DNA of 64,000 bases from Utricularia gibba (GCA_002189035.1 NEEC01000015.1:1984001-2048000), one strand, 5' to 3'; positions 1 through 12,669 are shown, numbered from the stretch's first letter. Notes: a model not told the origin generated them from the sequence alone. Numbers and translations: made by a program.

Positions 1-80
1 GGGTTCAGCCTAGTGATGAAACGGACCTGCACTTGATTGGAGGTCTCCTCCGCCGCTACTCCGTCGCCATCGATATCCAT
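1..80 (-). CDS. WDR12: WDR12-like ribosome biogenesis protein, N-terminus only (partial)
   Basis: Reading leftwards from an ATG at 80, the first 26 codons give MDIDGDG, an acidic stretch and then VQVRFITRLNP at the window edge. This matches the start of plant WDR12/Ytm1 proteins, whose NLE domain opens with a V-Q-V-R-F block after a short acidic leader. WDR12 works with PES1 and BOP1 (PeBoW complex) in the nucleolus in 27S pre-rRNA processing and 60S assembly; that role is family knowledge. The WD40 repeats lie outside the window. A telo-box-like AACCCTAA and a TGGGCC site II element lie just upstream, the usual promoter pair of plant ribosome-biogenesis genes, which supports the call. The visible part is very short, so the name rests on about a dozen residues plus promoter context. 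Confidence 0.62.
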   Translation of the reverse strand, partial: MDIDGDGVAAEETSNQVQVRFITRLN

Positions 81-300
81 TAGGCACACCACCAACGAGC
101 AGGCAAGCCGGAAATTGACGGGCGACAGCCGTTAGGGTTCCACTTAAGAAAACTTCGTATTTCCCCATTTTGCCCTCCATTTTTCTTTTTTCTTTTTTTG
201 GGAAATAGAAATCCATTTATTCAACCCGGCGGTCCTGGCCCACTTACCTTTAAATATTCTAGAAGATTCGTCCAAACGTCAATGTGTCAAGGCAAGGCTG
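81..300 (-). promoter_or_regulatory. Promoter/leader of the WDR12-like gene with telo-box and site II motif
   Basis: On the minus strand, AACCCTAAC lies at about 131-139 and TGGGCC at 237-242, upstream of the start codon at 80. Telo-box plus site II (TGGGCY) is the known promoter signature of plant ribosomal-protein and ribosome-biogenesis genes. No TATA box is evident nearby. From here to 636 there is only AT-rich sequence, presumably the end of this promoter and the 3' region of the hydrolase gene. Confidence 0.5.
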
Positions 301-636
301 GACATGTGAAGAATAATGAATCGGGAATCTTTGATTCTCAGGAGCCCTAATCAACATTTTGGGATTTGGAATTCCAAATTAGATGGGAAGTATGCATCGA
401 AATTACTAAATGGATATTTTTCAAATTCTTAAAAAAAAAATAATGAATATCCCAAAGTCTTATTGAACACAGTATAATACACACAAGTACCGAATTTAGC
501 ATTGACAGCCCCCAGGGCCTTGGGAGCTATCCAAACGTATGATACATATGACACGGTGGGGGACACGGACACGGATGCATGACCCAGTACGATATTAATA
601 CTACTACACACGCTATTCTTCTTCGACCTTGCACTT

Positions 637-2950
637 CTATACAGTCTGCTTGCTGCAGGAACGTTGATCAAGCAACAGAGGAAGTGATGCTGTTTTCGTC
701 TGAGAAGCAAACTCAGCGATCAGTTTGGTGATCAGATACGGCTTCTCAACGTGGGGCATGTGCCCACAATCTGAAATTTGCCGGCACACGGCGTTGGGTA
801 GTTCTCTTTTCAGTCTCTGGACATGGCATTCGAATAAGGCAGCATCAGTGAAAAACAACTACTCTTAGCTTCTTGTACATGTCTGGAGTGGAATGGAATG
901 GAACTCACCTCAATAAGCTTTCTGTTCACTATCTTGTCTTGCTCACTGCTGATCAGGAGAGTTTTTTGCTTCACCTGCCCACGGGAACATGAAACGGCAT
1001 TGTGTTGGTGAAGTTGCTTCTATTCTACAGCATTTTGAATACGAGAGCTTAAATGCTTGTCACCTTTCGTATCTGGCTTGTGACGTTGTATCCTCCACTG
1101 AGCATGAAATTGACTGTGGCATCTTCCCACCATGGCAAAAGGCAGTGAAGGCGACCCACCTGTTTGGAAAAATGAAGATGGTTTTATCACAGCTAATTTA
1201 TGAACTGTTTGCAGAAAGAGATCACACACATTGGTGTATTCCAGCATCCGAGACACGGACATCCCCTCGAATACGAGTGTTTTGGAGTAACATCTCAAGG
1301 GCACGCTTTTCAACAGAGAGACCTGGTTTACCAGAGAATGCCGAGGTTGAAAATTTCGAAACTTGTGAAGAAAACTGGGAAAAGAATGTTACGGTGCCTG
1401 GAGGATTCAGTATTACCATTGCATATGCTAGTGGCTTTGGCAATTGTTTCAGGGATCCGGTTCCTTCCGCATAAACATTAGCATTGATCAGAACCAGCTT
1501 CTCAACCTGGAGAATAATGGCACCACTGATGAATCATGGAGACATGATAACTGCTGATTGAATGTGACTGAAGAAGATCTAATAAACGACTGCAGATACG
1601 TCAAAGAAAGCGCCCTGACATTAGTAAAAACTTACGGCTTCAGGATAATGTGTGGCAAAATCTATTGCAACTGCAGCTCCAAGGCTCGGCCCAACGAGTG
1701 TCATCGGCCTTTGGATGTGCGACTTCCAGAGCTGTTATGAAGTAAAAAGTAAGAGATCATGTAGCCTTGAACAGACATTGATGCATCTTGTATTTCTTAA
1801 AACTGCTTAAGAAAAAGTCAAAGCATACCTGGTAAAGGTGACATCTTTTTGCTGCTACATTGCAGGGAGGCCTCCTCTCTGGTAATAAAAAGAAAAACTA
1901 ACGTCTTGAAAAATCAGTTTGAAACATAGCTATAACCAGAGAGCGAAATTCCAGGGACGAACCCAAATCTGAGAACCCCCATCCAAGAACGTCAATTGCC
2001 CATGTCTCAAAACCAAGCGCCTCAAGTACAGGATACACCCCTCCCCATTCTAAACATGAGCTACAGGATGCAACAACAGAATATCAAACTTCGTTTGTTG
2101 GTACAAATTCAAGAGCATGGATGGTTTCAGTAATTACAGAAATAAAAGAAACAATGACAGCATGGAAAACGAAGGTTAAAACCTGTCGAAGCAATGGAGT
2201 AGAACAACTGGATCAGCATCTCTACGAAATCTTGGCATAATACAGCTGCTCATAATGCAACTTTCAGCAAAATCAACCTGAATTCATGCTCAAAAAAAAA
2301 AAAAAAAACCCCTCAGTGAATGTAAATACTAATGAACTGAAACAATAGACCGTGATCCACCATGTCCCCAAAACACAACAATAATGTATCACAGCCATGG
2401 TAGATTTGCAAAGAAATGGAGGAGCCACCAAGTCAATTTCAAGTCCATTTACCAACAACGCATCAATATCAAGAATGGATTAGATCCTGGAGTTATGTGC
2501 CATAATAATTCAATAACAGCAGCTGAGGTTCTTCCCCCAACAATCTACAGACAAACTACCCACATTCCAAATTAACGAGCTACCCGGATATAAAATAAAG
2601 AAAACACACGCAAAAGCGGCGGATCCGACAATGCAGGGCAATAAGGCTCAAGAGCTAGAGATGGAGAAAAATGCATGCAATCAGAAATCCGACCATGCAA
2701 AACACAAAAAGGAACCCGACATTTACAGGGAGAGTAATTCACACTACCATTCAGGCCTACTTACTTTCACAGGTAGTCTCTGTATTCTCCGAGCCAGAGT
2801 TCTGGCGGAAGGATCTCTGATATTGTGAACTTCTTTGGGCAGGAATGAGGGGAAATCGCCAACTCCGTCTAGTCCGGCGCGGCGGCAGCTGATATCCATT
2901 AAACGGCACCGATTAAGAGGGCAGCCCGGAGAGGCGAATGCCGCCATCAT
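637..2950 (-). CDS. Alpha/beta hydrolase (At4g36530-like), ten exons
   Basis: Ten exons join in phase: 2950-2765, 2277-2183, 2060-1963, 1878-1829, 1731-1636, 1506-1417, 1322-1230, 1159-1064, 974-909 and 816-637, giving 349 residues. The order of family blocks is complete: VVLLHCFDSSCLEW, DVLGWGFSDL, the nucleophile elbow VGPSLGAAVAIDFA (Ser nucleophile), YAEGTGSL, LPWWEDATVNFM, an acid region LISSEQDK and the catalytic His in CGHMPHVEKP. These blocks are typical of the plant hydrolase group that includes At4g36530, many members of which are thought to be plastid proteins. The N-terminus (MMAAFASPG, then basic and hydroxyl residues) could be a transit peptide. The usual oxyanion His-Gly is His-Cys here. 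The substrate is unknown. An in-frame extension to 3037 exists, but the ATG pair at 2950 fits better. Confidence 0.9.
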
Positions 2951-5900
2951 TCTGCAAGAAACTGTCCAAGTGGACCACAGTCCCCCTCCCTCTCTACCCC
3001 GAAACCTGCACTCAGGTTTGTCTTCTTCTCTCTCCACTCTCCAGCGAGGAGTTCCAAATCAAGGGAAACGTCGTCTCCTCATTAAAACCAAATTCCTTCA
3101 CGTACACACAAAAAAGAACCCTTAATAAATTTTAAAAGAAATAGTTTAATATTATTATGTTTTCCCACCATAAAACTCGACCAGTATTCCATACTTTGGG
3201 TAACGATCCATCTCATTCTCATCCAACGCTGGTCCCCAGCAGTTAGTTCCTTCCCTTGATCCGGAGATCCCAATGAGATCCGACCCGTCCTATTTTGAAA
3301 AATAATATTTCGCTTCAAAAAAAAAAGGGCACTGCGAGAAGATATTTTTTTTACTTGGGCTCAAAATGGGGGGTGTGGGGTCCACTCAATTCAAATCTGA
3401 GGAAGGATCCAGATGCTACCCTACCCTACCCGACCCAGTTAGGTAGGACTAGGCATCGCCGCTCACTGTATCATTATATACAAGGTTGAAGCAGCAGCTC
3501 GGTGTTGCGTGTCTGGACCGCCGCCACGACGTGTCACCACAAATACCACAACTTCAGAATGCCACTCGGGTCGAACCCGGCCCGTGAAAACTCATTCAAT
3601 GCATGGTGAAGCTTCCTTTTTCTCTTTCATCTCCTGAGTCCACCATCAGTCTTCCATGTGTCCATCCCTATTATTCTAATACTATTTTTCACACGCACTA
3701 ACAATATAATGGTTACTTTTCAAAATCATCTCACATATGAAGAAGGGATGGTGTATTGATCTCAAAAAGTATGATTTACAATTGAATATATGTATATAAT
3801 TATGTATGATATAATTAAAAAATAATATCATACTTTGTTATGATATGATTAAATAAGAAAGTTGTTAGAATATCAAATAATGTTGCAATTAAATGTATTA
3901 TTTAACATGATTTTTTTTTAACAAATCAATCCTTAATGTGCCAAGAGGATGATGAGGTTGGAAGTTGGAGGCGGTGGGCGAGTAGAAACCGTCTCTCATT
4001 TGCAACGACGACTTGTAATGCAAGGGACATGCAGTCAGTTGGTCTCCTTCATAACTTAATCATCCCTCCTAATCAAACCTTAGGACATGTTTGCTACGCG
4101 AGATAAGTGGTATTTTTACTAATGATTATATTTTTTATGTGTTTGGTATGAATAATTGAACAATCACTAGTGATTCAACAAACTCAACATAATCTCACAT
4201 ATGTAGTAATAATGAAACTTGGGGGTGGATCAGATTGTTAAAACCAATGCAAATTTATTTAATCATAAATAAATTCAATCATACATACTAAACATAAAAA
4301 TGTATAATATATTATACTTAATATACATCAATCACAAATAATCCATAACTCTCATTATATAATATCTTGTACCAAACATGCCCTTAATAAATCCGAAGAT
4401 TAGATTACATGCGATGCAATCCAATCCAATCCAATCCAAACACGTGTCTGTAGACAACTAAATCTAAATCCAGAAAGCCCCATTTATTTATTTAATATTA
4501 TTTATTTGTTTAATACAAGGGGAACCCAAAGTACAGTTTGTGGATCATCCGAAGGATAAACAATTGTGGGGGAGGGCATTAAAAAGGGCACGTGGGGGTT
4601 GTTGAGAATTGATTTACGCACCTTAAAAGGCGTTAATTTCAAGGGGTTCGGTTCGGTTCGGTTGGATACAACAAGACAAACAAGTGAAGTCACTCGGCTT
4701 CTAAAATCTAAAAGCACGGCAAGAGGCACCTTCCAAGTTCCAATATACAACACAACGGACCACCCATTCACATCCCCTTTCCTCATTCTAATGACAACCT
4801 AATATTATTATTATTATAACTCAGATATTCTATTTTTTTCCCATTTTATTGATTTGACTATGAATTTGAGTTTAATTATTATATTAATCGAATTCGATAA
4901 TTTTAATTATATTTTAAAATATATAAAAGAATCCAAATTATTATTTAACATAGATTGAATCTGTTCTCAAAATTTAATCATAGGTTTAGATTGAATTTTA
5001 GTTCATCTGTAAATCTTAAGTTAGATCTTAACAATCCTCAATCATAAATTATTCTCAAATGTCCATTTAATCCAATTATTCTGATGACACGAAAATTGAT
5101 TTTACAATTATTTGGGATTAAAAAAGAGGGAGAGAGAGAGTGTGAGTGAAGCCCATCATTGTTCCCCTACAGACCCATTTACTTCTTGTTGGGCTTTTAA
5201 TATTTTCTCGTCTGCTTCAATATTTTGGCCCACAGTTTTTATCTTTTCTGGTAGAATAATTCAAAAAATCCTTATAAGAAAAAATGGTTTTTAAATTATA
5301 ATATTTAATCTATTTTTATTTTACAGTAAAATATTGTAATTTATGTAAAACTCAGTCAATAAATTTACAAATGAAATCATTTTATGACATTTCGATCAAA
5401 AACTCATCAAAACTAATTACTACAACTACCATACGTCATCGAAACTCAGTCAATTAGTTTTCTTTTCTTGATGGTTGTAAATTTTAAAAATATATATCCC
5501 AAATTTTAAAAATTTAAAGACATTAAAAATATAAATTAAAAATCTTTTTATGATTTATTTGAAAAAATATATATAATTATGTAATAAAAAAAACAAAGAA
5601 AGCGAATGATAATTGTGGCAATTAATTTGACTGAAATATCATAAAATAAGTTTATTACTAAACTTAACTAGATTTTATATAAACTAAATTGTTTTACTAT
5701 AAAATAAAAATAGAACATATATTGTAAACTAAAAAAAAAACAATTTTTACCTTATTATAATAAATAAATGTTTTAATTTTATGGAGTGAACTAAAATAGA
5801 CGGATGTGATTGATTCACCTGCTGTTTTTAATTGTTTCTGGAGATATTTAAAAGCTTGACGATAAAATAATAATGGAAGAAGAGTGGTGGGGTCGGGGGG

Positions 5901-6185
5901 GGGGGGGGGGAGAGAGAGAGACGCGGCTTCACCGGCGTACATTTACCTCTTTTTCTTTTTCTTCTCTGGAAATAGGAATTGGGTAGCGCTCTCTTGCTGT
6001 TTCTTCCTTTGGAAGACTCTGCGTCACCAGCGCAATAATTGGTTAATTCAAGGATTAGGGGGGAAAGGGTGGCTCTGAAATTAGGGTTCTGGTTGTGGAT
6101 TTTCACGCTCTTCCACGAGTGGCAAAAGGGGACACCAGACAACAAGGGGTCCGAACTTTTGAGGACCCTTTGCGGGGCGGCACTG
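2951..6185. other. Intergenic region between divergent hydrolase and RPK2 genes
   Basis: About 3.2 kb, mostly AT-rich, with no coding exon I can support. It should hold the hydrolase promoter at the left end and the RPK2 promoter and leader at the right. Small tandem pentamers are visible: CCAAT x4 near 4418-4438 and GGTTC x3-4 near 4645-4663. G-box cores (CACGTG) occur near 4441 and 4589. Short ORFs here have no recognisable family and look like chance. Confidence 0.6.
5895..5920. repeat. G16 homopolymer followed by (AG)5 microsatellite
   Basis: Sixteen consecutive G (5895-5910) run straight into five AG units (5911-5920), about 270 bp upstream of the RPK2 start codon. This purine-only block sits in the putative 5' leader or core promoter. 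Such tracts vary in length between alleles and are hard to sequence. Confidence 0.9.
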
Positions 6186-9100
6186 ATGGGTAGTTGTGCT
6201 TTTCTCATCAAGCGGCATCGTCTACTTAAGCTGTTGAAGTTCTTCACTGTCTTTTCACTTCAGTTGCTAGCGTCGAGGGGTTTTGATTCGGATAAATCTG
6301 CGTTGTTAGAGCTCAAGTCCAAGGTTTCTGATCCGTATGGAGCTTTGAGCAGCTGGGATTTGGGAAGAGGAGGAGATCATTGTTCCTGGCGAGGGGTTTC
6401 TTGCGATGTGTATTCTCGGGTCACGGCGTTGAATATTAGTGGCGGCGGGGATTCTCTGTCGTGCTTGAGAATTGCTCAATTTCCGCTTTATGGGTTTGGA
6501 ATTAGGCGGTCTTGTTCGGGCGATGCGGAGTTTAAAATTTCCGGGGAGCTGCCTGCAGCTGTCGCGCAGCTTAGTGAACTTCGGATTTTGTCTCTACCTT
6601 TCAATGAGTTGAGTGGCGAGATTCCGCCGGGGTTGTGGTCATTAGAAAAACTTGAGGTTATGGACCTCGAGGGGAATCTTTTTTCTGGCTCTTTGCCCGT
6701 CCAGTTTACTGGTTTGAGGAGTCTGAAGGTTCTTAATTTGGGATTCAATAATATATCAGGGGGGATTCCCATGTCCTTGACGAATTCCTTGGGTCTTCAG
6801 GTTCTCAATTTAGCAGGGAATCAATTCACGGGGTCGATTCCTTTGTTTCTCAGAGAATTTAAAGATTTGAGAGGGCTTTACTTGTCGTTCAATCAGCTGA
6901 GTGGTCCGATCCCTGATGAGATTGGTGATAGCTGTGAGAGCCTTGAGTATTTGGAGCTTTCAGGTAACTACTTGACCAATGATGTTCCAGCAAGTCTTGG
7001 GAACTGTATGGGACTAAAAACGCTTTTGCTGTATTCTAATATGTTGGAGGTTATACCAAGTGAACTTGGTAGGCTGTCTCAGCTTGAACTGCTGGATGTG
7101 TCAAGAAATAATTTAGGTGGCTCTATACCCACTGCCATTGGTAACTGCACTAGGTTGTCTGTGCTCGTATTGTCAAACTTATGGGACCCTCTTCCTAATG
7201 CTTCAAGTTTGGGATATAACTATTCTATGGAAAAATTAGCATATACCAACGATGAGTACAATTTTTTCGAAGGCATAATACCTTCAGAGATTACTAGTCT
7301 CCCAAGGTTGAGGGTGCTGTGGGCTCCTAGAGCTATGCTGCAAGGAGACTTCCCTTCTAGTTGGGGTTATTGTGAACACTTGGAGATGCTTAATTTGGGC
7401 CAGAATTTTTACTCTGGAAAAGTTCCAGGGGGGTTTAGCAATTGCAAGAAGTTGCATTATCTTGACTTGAGCTCAAATAAACTAAGTGGGGAGATTGATG
7501 GCAGGATTCCTGTGCCTTGTATGGATCTGTTTGATGTTAGTGGGAATGCGTTCTCTGGATTTATTCCGAAATTTGACTACAACTCCTGTGCTTCTGTAGT
7601 CTCCTTGAGCTTGACTTCCCTGGCACTTTATGATCCTTCTTCTGTATATATTTGGTACTTTGGAAATCAGGATAAGATAAGGTCTTCTTTTACATTCAGC
7701 AGGGATGACGACAGTCTCTTGATATTGCACAATTTCGGTTCTAATGCCTTCACGGGTCCTGTACCCTCATTGCCGATTGCGTCTGATAAATTGGGAATAA
7801 AAACTGTATATGCATTTCTTGCCGGAGGAAACAAGCTTTCTGGAACATTTCCTGGTTCATTGTTTGACCATTGTGTTAATGCAAGAGGCATGATTGTCAA
7901 TGTGAGCAACAATGAGTTGATTGGTCAGATCCCAGAAGATATTTCAAGCCTGTGCAGGTCCCTTGTGCTCCTAGATTTGTCAAATAATCAAATTTCTGGA
8001 GGGATACCTCTCAGCATTGGCTACATTGCCTCACTGTTGGCTCTAAACCTGAGTTGGAATTCCTTGCAAGGTTCGATTCCCATAAGTTTTGGCAAGATGA
8101 AGGATATAAGACGTCTTGCATTGGCTGGAAATTATCTGAATGGTTCAATCCCTGCAAGTTTGGGGCAGCTATACTCTTTAGAGGTTCTCGAGTTGTCTTC
8201 AAATTCTCTCTCTGGTGAAATTCCAAGGGATCTTGCCAACTTGAAGAACTTGAGTGTTTTGCTCTTGAACAACAACAAACTCTCTGGGCAGTTTCCACAT
8301 GAGCTCGCAAATGTCCCAGCCCTCTTGTTGTTTAACGCATCATTCAATAATTTTTCAGGCCGATTGTCTCTTAATAACAGCATTATTCAATGCAATAACT
8401 TCATCGGGAATCCTTCCTTGAGCTGTACTGCAACCTTGCTCTCTGTTTCCAACTCAGGTCAATCGGGGATAGCGGGAGACTCTATTGCTCAGTATTATGG
8501 TGCTGCTCCTCCACCTCCTCCAAGTGACGGTGGTCTGGGTCCAGTTCCTATTGCAGTAGTGACGGCAGCGGCAGTGATAGTGTTTGCTCTCATCTGCGTG
8601 TTGGCAATATTCTTGTACACAAGAAAATGGAAACCAAGGTCACGAGTGAGCGGATCTGCAAGGAAGGTGGTGACCACCTTTACGGATATAGGCGTTCCCC
8701 TAACTTTCGAGAATGTTGTGCGTGCCACAGGGAGTTTCAACGCCAACAACTGCATCGGCAGTGGAGGTTTTGGAGCAACATACAAAGCAGAGATCGCACC
8801 TGGTGTGCTGGTGGCTGTCAAACGTCTTGCTGTAGGAAGGTTCCAAGGGGTTCAGCAGTTTGATGCAGAGATTAAAACTCTTGCCAGGCTTCAGCACCCG
8901 AATCTCGTGACCTTGATCGGGTACCATGCTAGTGAAACCGAGATGTTTCTCATATACAACTACTTACCTGGTGGAAATCTGGAGGAATTCATACGGGGAA
9001 GAAGCCGTAGAGCTCCTGACTGGAGGATTCTACACAAGATCGCCCTGGACATTGCCCTGGCACTTGCATACTTGCATGATCAATGTGTGCCCCGAGTCCT

Positions 9101-9578
9101 TCACCGCGATGTCAAGCCGAGCAACATCCTGCTGGACGAAGACTACAATGCATATCTATCGGACTTCGGCCTTGCTCGGCTTCTAGGAACTTCCGAAACG
9201 CATGCGACAACCGGGGTGGCCGGAACTTTTGGGTATGTTGCTCCGGAATACGCCATGACATGCCGTGTCTCCGACAAGGCAGATGTTTACAGTTACGGGG
9301 TGGTGCTGCTGGAGTTGATGTCGGACAAGAAGGCACTGGACCCTTCGTTCTCTTCCTACGGGAATGGCTTCAACATTGTGGCGTGGGCGTGCATGCTGAT
9401 GCGGCAGGGCAAGGCCAATGAGTTTTTCGCCGCCGGGCTGTGGGAGGTGAGCCCGCACGACGACTTGGTCAACATGCTCCACTTGGCGGTTGTGTGCACT
9501 CTGGAGACGCTGTCGACGAGGCCGACGATGAAACAGGTTGTGAAAAGGCTCAAGCAACTGCAACCGCCCTCTTGTTGA
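6186..9578 (+). CDS. RPK2: LRR receptor-like kinase, RPK2/TOADSTOOL2 type
   Basis: A single uninterrupted ORF of 1130 residues from the ATG at 6186 (frame open further upstream, but only a non-ATG start at 6039). Order: hydrophobic signal region, LRR N-terminal cap ([25 protein letters not shown]), many LRRs with a large interrupting island, a transmembrane segment at about residues 786-811 ending before RKW, and a Ser/Thr kinase domain. The P-loop [13 protein letters not shown], the catalytic HRDVKPSN and DFGLA are intact, and the protein ends [11 protein letters not shown] as in RPK2. Arabidopsis RPK2 is 1151 residues and intronless, so length and structure fit. RPK2 acts at the plasma membrane in CLE-peptide signalling in meristem and anther development; that is family knowledge. 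All kinase motifs needed for activity are present. Confidence 0.95.
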   Translation: MGSCAFLIKRHRLLKLLKFFTVFSLQLLASRGFDSDKSALLELKSKVSDPYGALSSWDLGRGGDHCSWRGVSCDVYSRVTALNISGGGDSLSCLRIAQFPLYGFGIRRSCSGDAEFKISGELPAAVAQLSELRILSLPFNELSGEIPPGLWSLEKLEVMDLEGNLFSGSLPVQFTGLRSLKVLNLGFNNISGGIPMSLTNSLGLQVLNLAGNQFTGSIPLFLREFKDLRGLYLSFNQLSGPIPDEIGDSCESLEYLELSGNYLTNDVPASLGNCMGLKTLLLYSNMLEVIPSELGRLSQLELLDVSRNNLGGSIPTAIGNCTRLSVLVLSNLWDPLPNASSLGYNYSMEKLAYTNDEYNFFEGIIPSEITSLPRLRVLWAPRAMLQGDFPSSWGYCEHLEMLNLGQNFYSGKVPGGFSNCKKLHYLDLSSNKLSGEIDGRIPVPCMDLFDVSGNAFSGFIPKFDYNSCASVVSLSLTSLALYDPSSVYIWYFGNQDKIRSSFTFSRDDDSLLILHNFGSNAFTGPVPSLPIASDKLGIKTVYAFLAGGNKLSGTFPGSLFDHCVNARGMIVNVSNNELIGQIPEDISSLCRSLVLLDLSNNQISGGIPLSIGYIASLLALNLSWNSLQGSIPISFGKMKDIRRLALAGNYLNGSIPASLGQLYSLEVLELSSNSLSGEIPRDLANLKNLSVLLLNNNKLSGQFPHELANVPALLLFNASFNNFSGRLSLNNSIIQCNNFIGNPSLSCTATLLSVSNSGQSGIAGDSIAQYYGAAPPPPPSDGGLGPVPIAVVTAAAVIVFALICVLAIFLYTRKWKPRSRVSGSARKVVTTFTDIGVPLTFENVVRATGSFNANNCIGSGGFGATYKAEIAPGVLVAVKRLAVGRFQGVQQFDAEIKTLARLQHPNLVTLIGYHASETEMFLIYNYLPGGNLEEFIRGRSRRAPDWRILHKIALDIALALAYLHDQCVPRVLHRDVKPSNILLDEDYNAYLSDFGLARLLGTSETHATTGVAGTFGYVAPEYAMTCRVSDKADVYSYGVVLLELMSDKKALDPSFSSYGNGFNIVAWACMLMRQGKANEFFAAGLWEVSPHDDLVNMLHLAVVCTLETLSTRPTMKQVVKRLKQLQPPSC

Positions 9579-10389
9579 TTGATGCACTGGGAATGAGATG
9601 TGTAGCAGCTGGTTTTGATAGGAAGTCAGGAGCAAAATGCAATTGTTCATCTGCTAGCGACGATTTGTGCCTGCGGTTTCTCTGCAGAAGAATGCAAGCA
9701 TTTGTTGAAAGGATTCTTCCAGGGGCAAGTTGCTGCCAATATTCCTTTGCATTTGCACGTCAAATGTATTTTACGGCACACCCTCAACTGATATCACAAG
9801 TCAATATTCGCCCAAAAAGAATGCCCTAAACAGCTGATGAACTAAACAACCTTCATCCCTTCTGTTTAGATTCATCTCCTCGACAAAAATTTCTATACTT
9901 ACTGCGCGATTGCGGCCCCTCGCGCTCTCGGAAGCTGGTATCAGTTGTCGCATATGCTCCTCCACCCTAAACCAACACCAAGACTTGAACGTCCCCTGGA
10001 ATTCTCATTGCGGGAGCCACCGCGAGTGGGTGAAGTGATTTCTTGCGCCACTGACTGCACAGAAACATGCAAAATGATACAGGGGCTAGCAGACATGTTG
10101 CATGGTATGCACGATCCTGTTCAGGAATACGACCAACAACTCCCACTGCTCCTGCTTACCTCGTGAAGTCACGCTCTTCAGCTCAACTACAGCTTTGGCG
10201 GTCTCCGATCGTTATTGGAGGTTCGACACAGCTCGGTTGACTTAATACGAGTATAGCAGCGGAAAGAAACAGAGAAAAGTTTGCGCAATACTACATAATC
10301 CTGTGATAAAAAAAAAAAAAAAAGGCTCAAAGGATACAGGATGTAAAGTTTACACCTATGAACCCATTAAAAAGTGAAATTAAACCTTG
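9579..10389. other. RPK2 3' region and intergenic spacer
   Basis: About 0.8 kb after the RPK2 stop. The first few hundred bases are presumably 3' UTR; an A-rich tract follows near 10308-10323. No further coding exon was recognised. The short ORFs at 9440-9829 and 9945-10166 have no family features. Confidence 0.5.
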
Positions 10390-11742
10390 ATTGCACTTTC
10401 CATGGAATTGAATTCTTGAAACTCAACAAACCCAAAATAGAATCCTTGTGCCTGCAAGATGATTAACGTAAAACTAATGAGTTGACACGTGCCTAGAAAA
10501 TTGAAACAACCTACATTAAATGCTCACCCTATTGATGGTTTCGGCAGGTTTCTGACTTGTATCCCATCTGGCATCGCATGATAGGTCCAAATTTCAAAAA
10601 AACCAGCTTCAAGCTGATCAACCCGTAGCATTTAGAGGTATATTTCGGATGTAGATGGAGTGGTCTTCATCTATTAAAAAAATAAAAATAAAAATAAATA
10701 TAATTATACATAATACCGAAACTGTAGGTAATTGAAAACCTACAGAAGCCACAATCTCTACCAGTAATTCATGCCCTGCCAAATGCTAGCCTTTTCCCTG
10801 TTACCAGTTCACACAATTAATTTCCCTTTGGGAGAAGCTTATAAAATGTTACCTTCATTAAGATTCTCGAGAGTTTCTGAAGCAGGAACATCTACTGGAT
10901 GGAAGGATGCTTGGGACGTTGACACCCCTGCAGCATGAATAGCGGCTTTGTTTTCAACTTTTGTAGGAGCAACCCTAGTCGAGCTAGCAGGGATATAAAT
11001 TTTTGTAGGGCCTTTCTTTGACAGTGAACTAACAATCCAGGCATATGATTTTTTTTTTTTTTTTTTTGCTGTTTTCTTTTCAGAAACCGATTTATCTCCC
11101 TCAGAATCTAATGTTACATGCTTCACATTTGCGAATTGCTCGGGTTCCACAGCAGTCTTTCTCCGGACCCATCAACTAAGTTCCTCAATGACAGCTCTAG
11201 GAGGGGAAGATTGTGGAAGACCAACTGCGTGAGATGGCTCTGTACGCAAAATTATGATGCAAAATAGCATTAGCCATATAGGATGGAAGTTACCTAATCA
11301 TAATGCTCGGATGATGAGTAACAGCTGAATTTGACCTGGATCTGGAGTCATTGCATCTGGCTCTCTGTTATCGATTCCAACACACAACCCAGAGGCAGCT
11401 TCAGCATTGTTGTCATCCACATATCAAATCATTGATGCTCTATGGAACAAAAGAGAACAAGGTAAACGCTAGTCATGTCATTCCTGCAGTAAAAAACAGG
11501 CATGGATGGCTTCTAAAATGCCGATCCAAAAGTGAAACGCAAATAAGCAATCAGAATAAGGATAATATATGTATACGTATACTAGCAACCAAGTGAGGCA
11601 CGCATTGGTCGCTCTACAGAAACGATCGCGCAACAGAAGCAAATCACATAATCAGCGGAGCAATCGACAAGAAACTGAGATTTCCGATTCTAGACAATGA
11701 TTTTACCTGATGAAAGGACTTGGGGGGCGAAGAGAACAGTCA
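10390..11742 (-). pseudogene. Decayed NTF2-RRM (G3BP-like RNA-binding) gene
   Basis: Blocks of a plant NTF2-RRM protein appear in order on the minus strand: a possible exon at about 11742-11709; the end of the NTF2 domain, YVDDNNAEA then MTPDPG, near 11390-11310; a middle linker at 11200-10856 with KSYAWIVSSLSKKGPTKIY; and RRM pieces DGIQVRN near 10580-10540 and QGFYFGFVEFQEFNSMESAI near 10440-10392. A TGA sits directly before YVDDNN where G3BP-like proteins usually have Arg, and another TGA interrupts ELS-WVRRK; both fit CGA-to-TGA decay. The first half of the RRM was not found. Intron-like gaps remain, so it is a duplicated rather than a retroposed copy. Intact relatives bind RNA and form stress granules. 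A functional gene with unusual splicing is possible but less likely. Confidence 0.6.
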
Positions 11743-12669
11743 TTGGGCCTCTGTGTCGATTGTCAGAACTCAGAACAGAGTGGTCTCTCAATCCTTATAT
11801 ATATTGTGCCGTTTCACCTGGGCTCATTTTCAGTTAAGGCACATATAGCATTCTAGATGGGCCTAAACTGAAGTATATGGGTTTTGTCAGTGGCCCATTT
11901 TAGATGTATGATTTATGAATTTCTTATTTAAAAAATGTCTCAATCCCAATATATATATTTTTATTATAAATAAAAAAATATTTTTTGATATTTGTTGTAT
12001 TACACTCCTTCATTTGACTTTTCATTAAAGTAGCTTAATTAATAATATATTTAAATTATCTGTATTTAAATAAATATATATTACATGATTATAACTGAGA
12101 GTTTTTTAAATAAATAAATTTTAAAAATGTTATTATTTTTGATAAAATTCATTAAAAAATAATGAATTACTTTTAAATTAAGAAAACCCAAGTGACATAC
12201 AAGTTTTAACAAATACAATTGAATATACTATGAATATTTAATTTATAGCACAGTTTTGAGAACATGTATTTGGAATTGAGAACACACTATAGGCATCTTT
12301 TGGTGTCTCTGGTCTTACTAACAATGAAGCTGGTTTTGTAATGCCATTTGTAAAAATCAAATGTAACATGACAGAAGAAACTTGTATGATGAGAATGAAT
12401 AGATAAGGCGCTAAGGTAACATTAATCTGAGAAGGAAGAAGGAAAGAAGACTAGTGAGGTGAGCCCTGGGTTTTGGAAGGCAGTTGAGTATGTGTGTCCT
12501 AGACAGCCTCTTTTTGAAGGCACAAGGATGATGGCATCTGACTCAAAAGCCTTCCTCCTCAATATGGAATATGGTGTCCGCCTCTCCAGACTCCACACCC
12601 ATGAAAGAGGAGACCCGCTCCTCCACGGGTTTAGCGTGGTCACAAGAGTGGGCCAAAGGTTAGCCATAT

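Noticed and set aside
989-1481. Plus-strand ORFs of 161 and 93 codons
   Set aside because: They overlap four validated minus-strand hydrolase exons and introns and show no family features.
9183-9650. Long minus-strand ORF opposite the RPK2 kinase domain
   Set aside because: It is a frame shadow of GC-rich kinase coding sequence, with no family features and His/Arg-rich composition.
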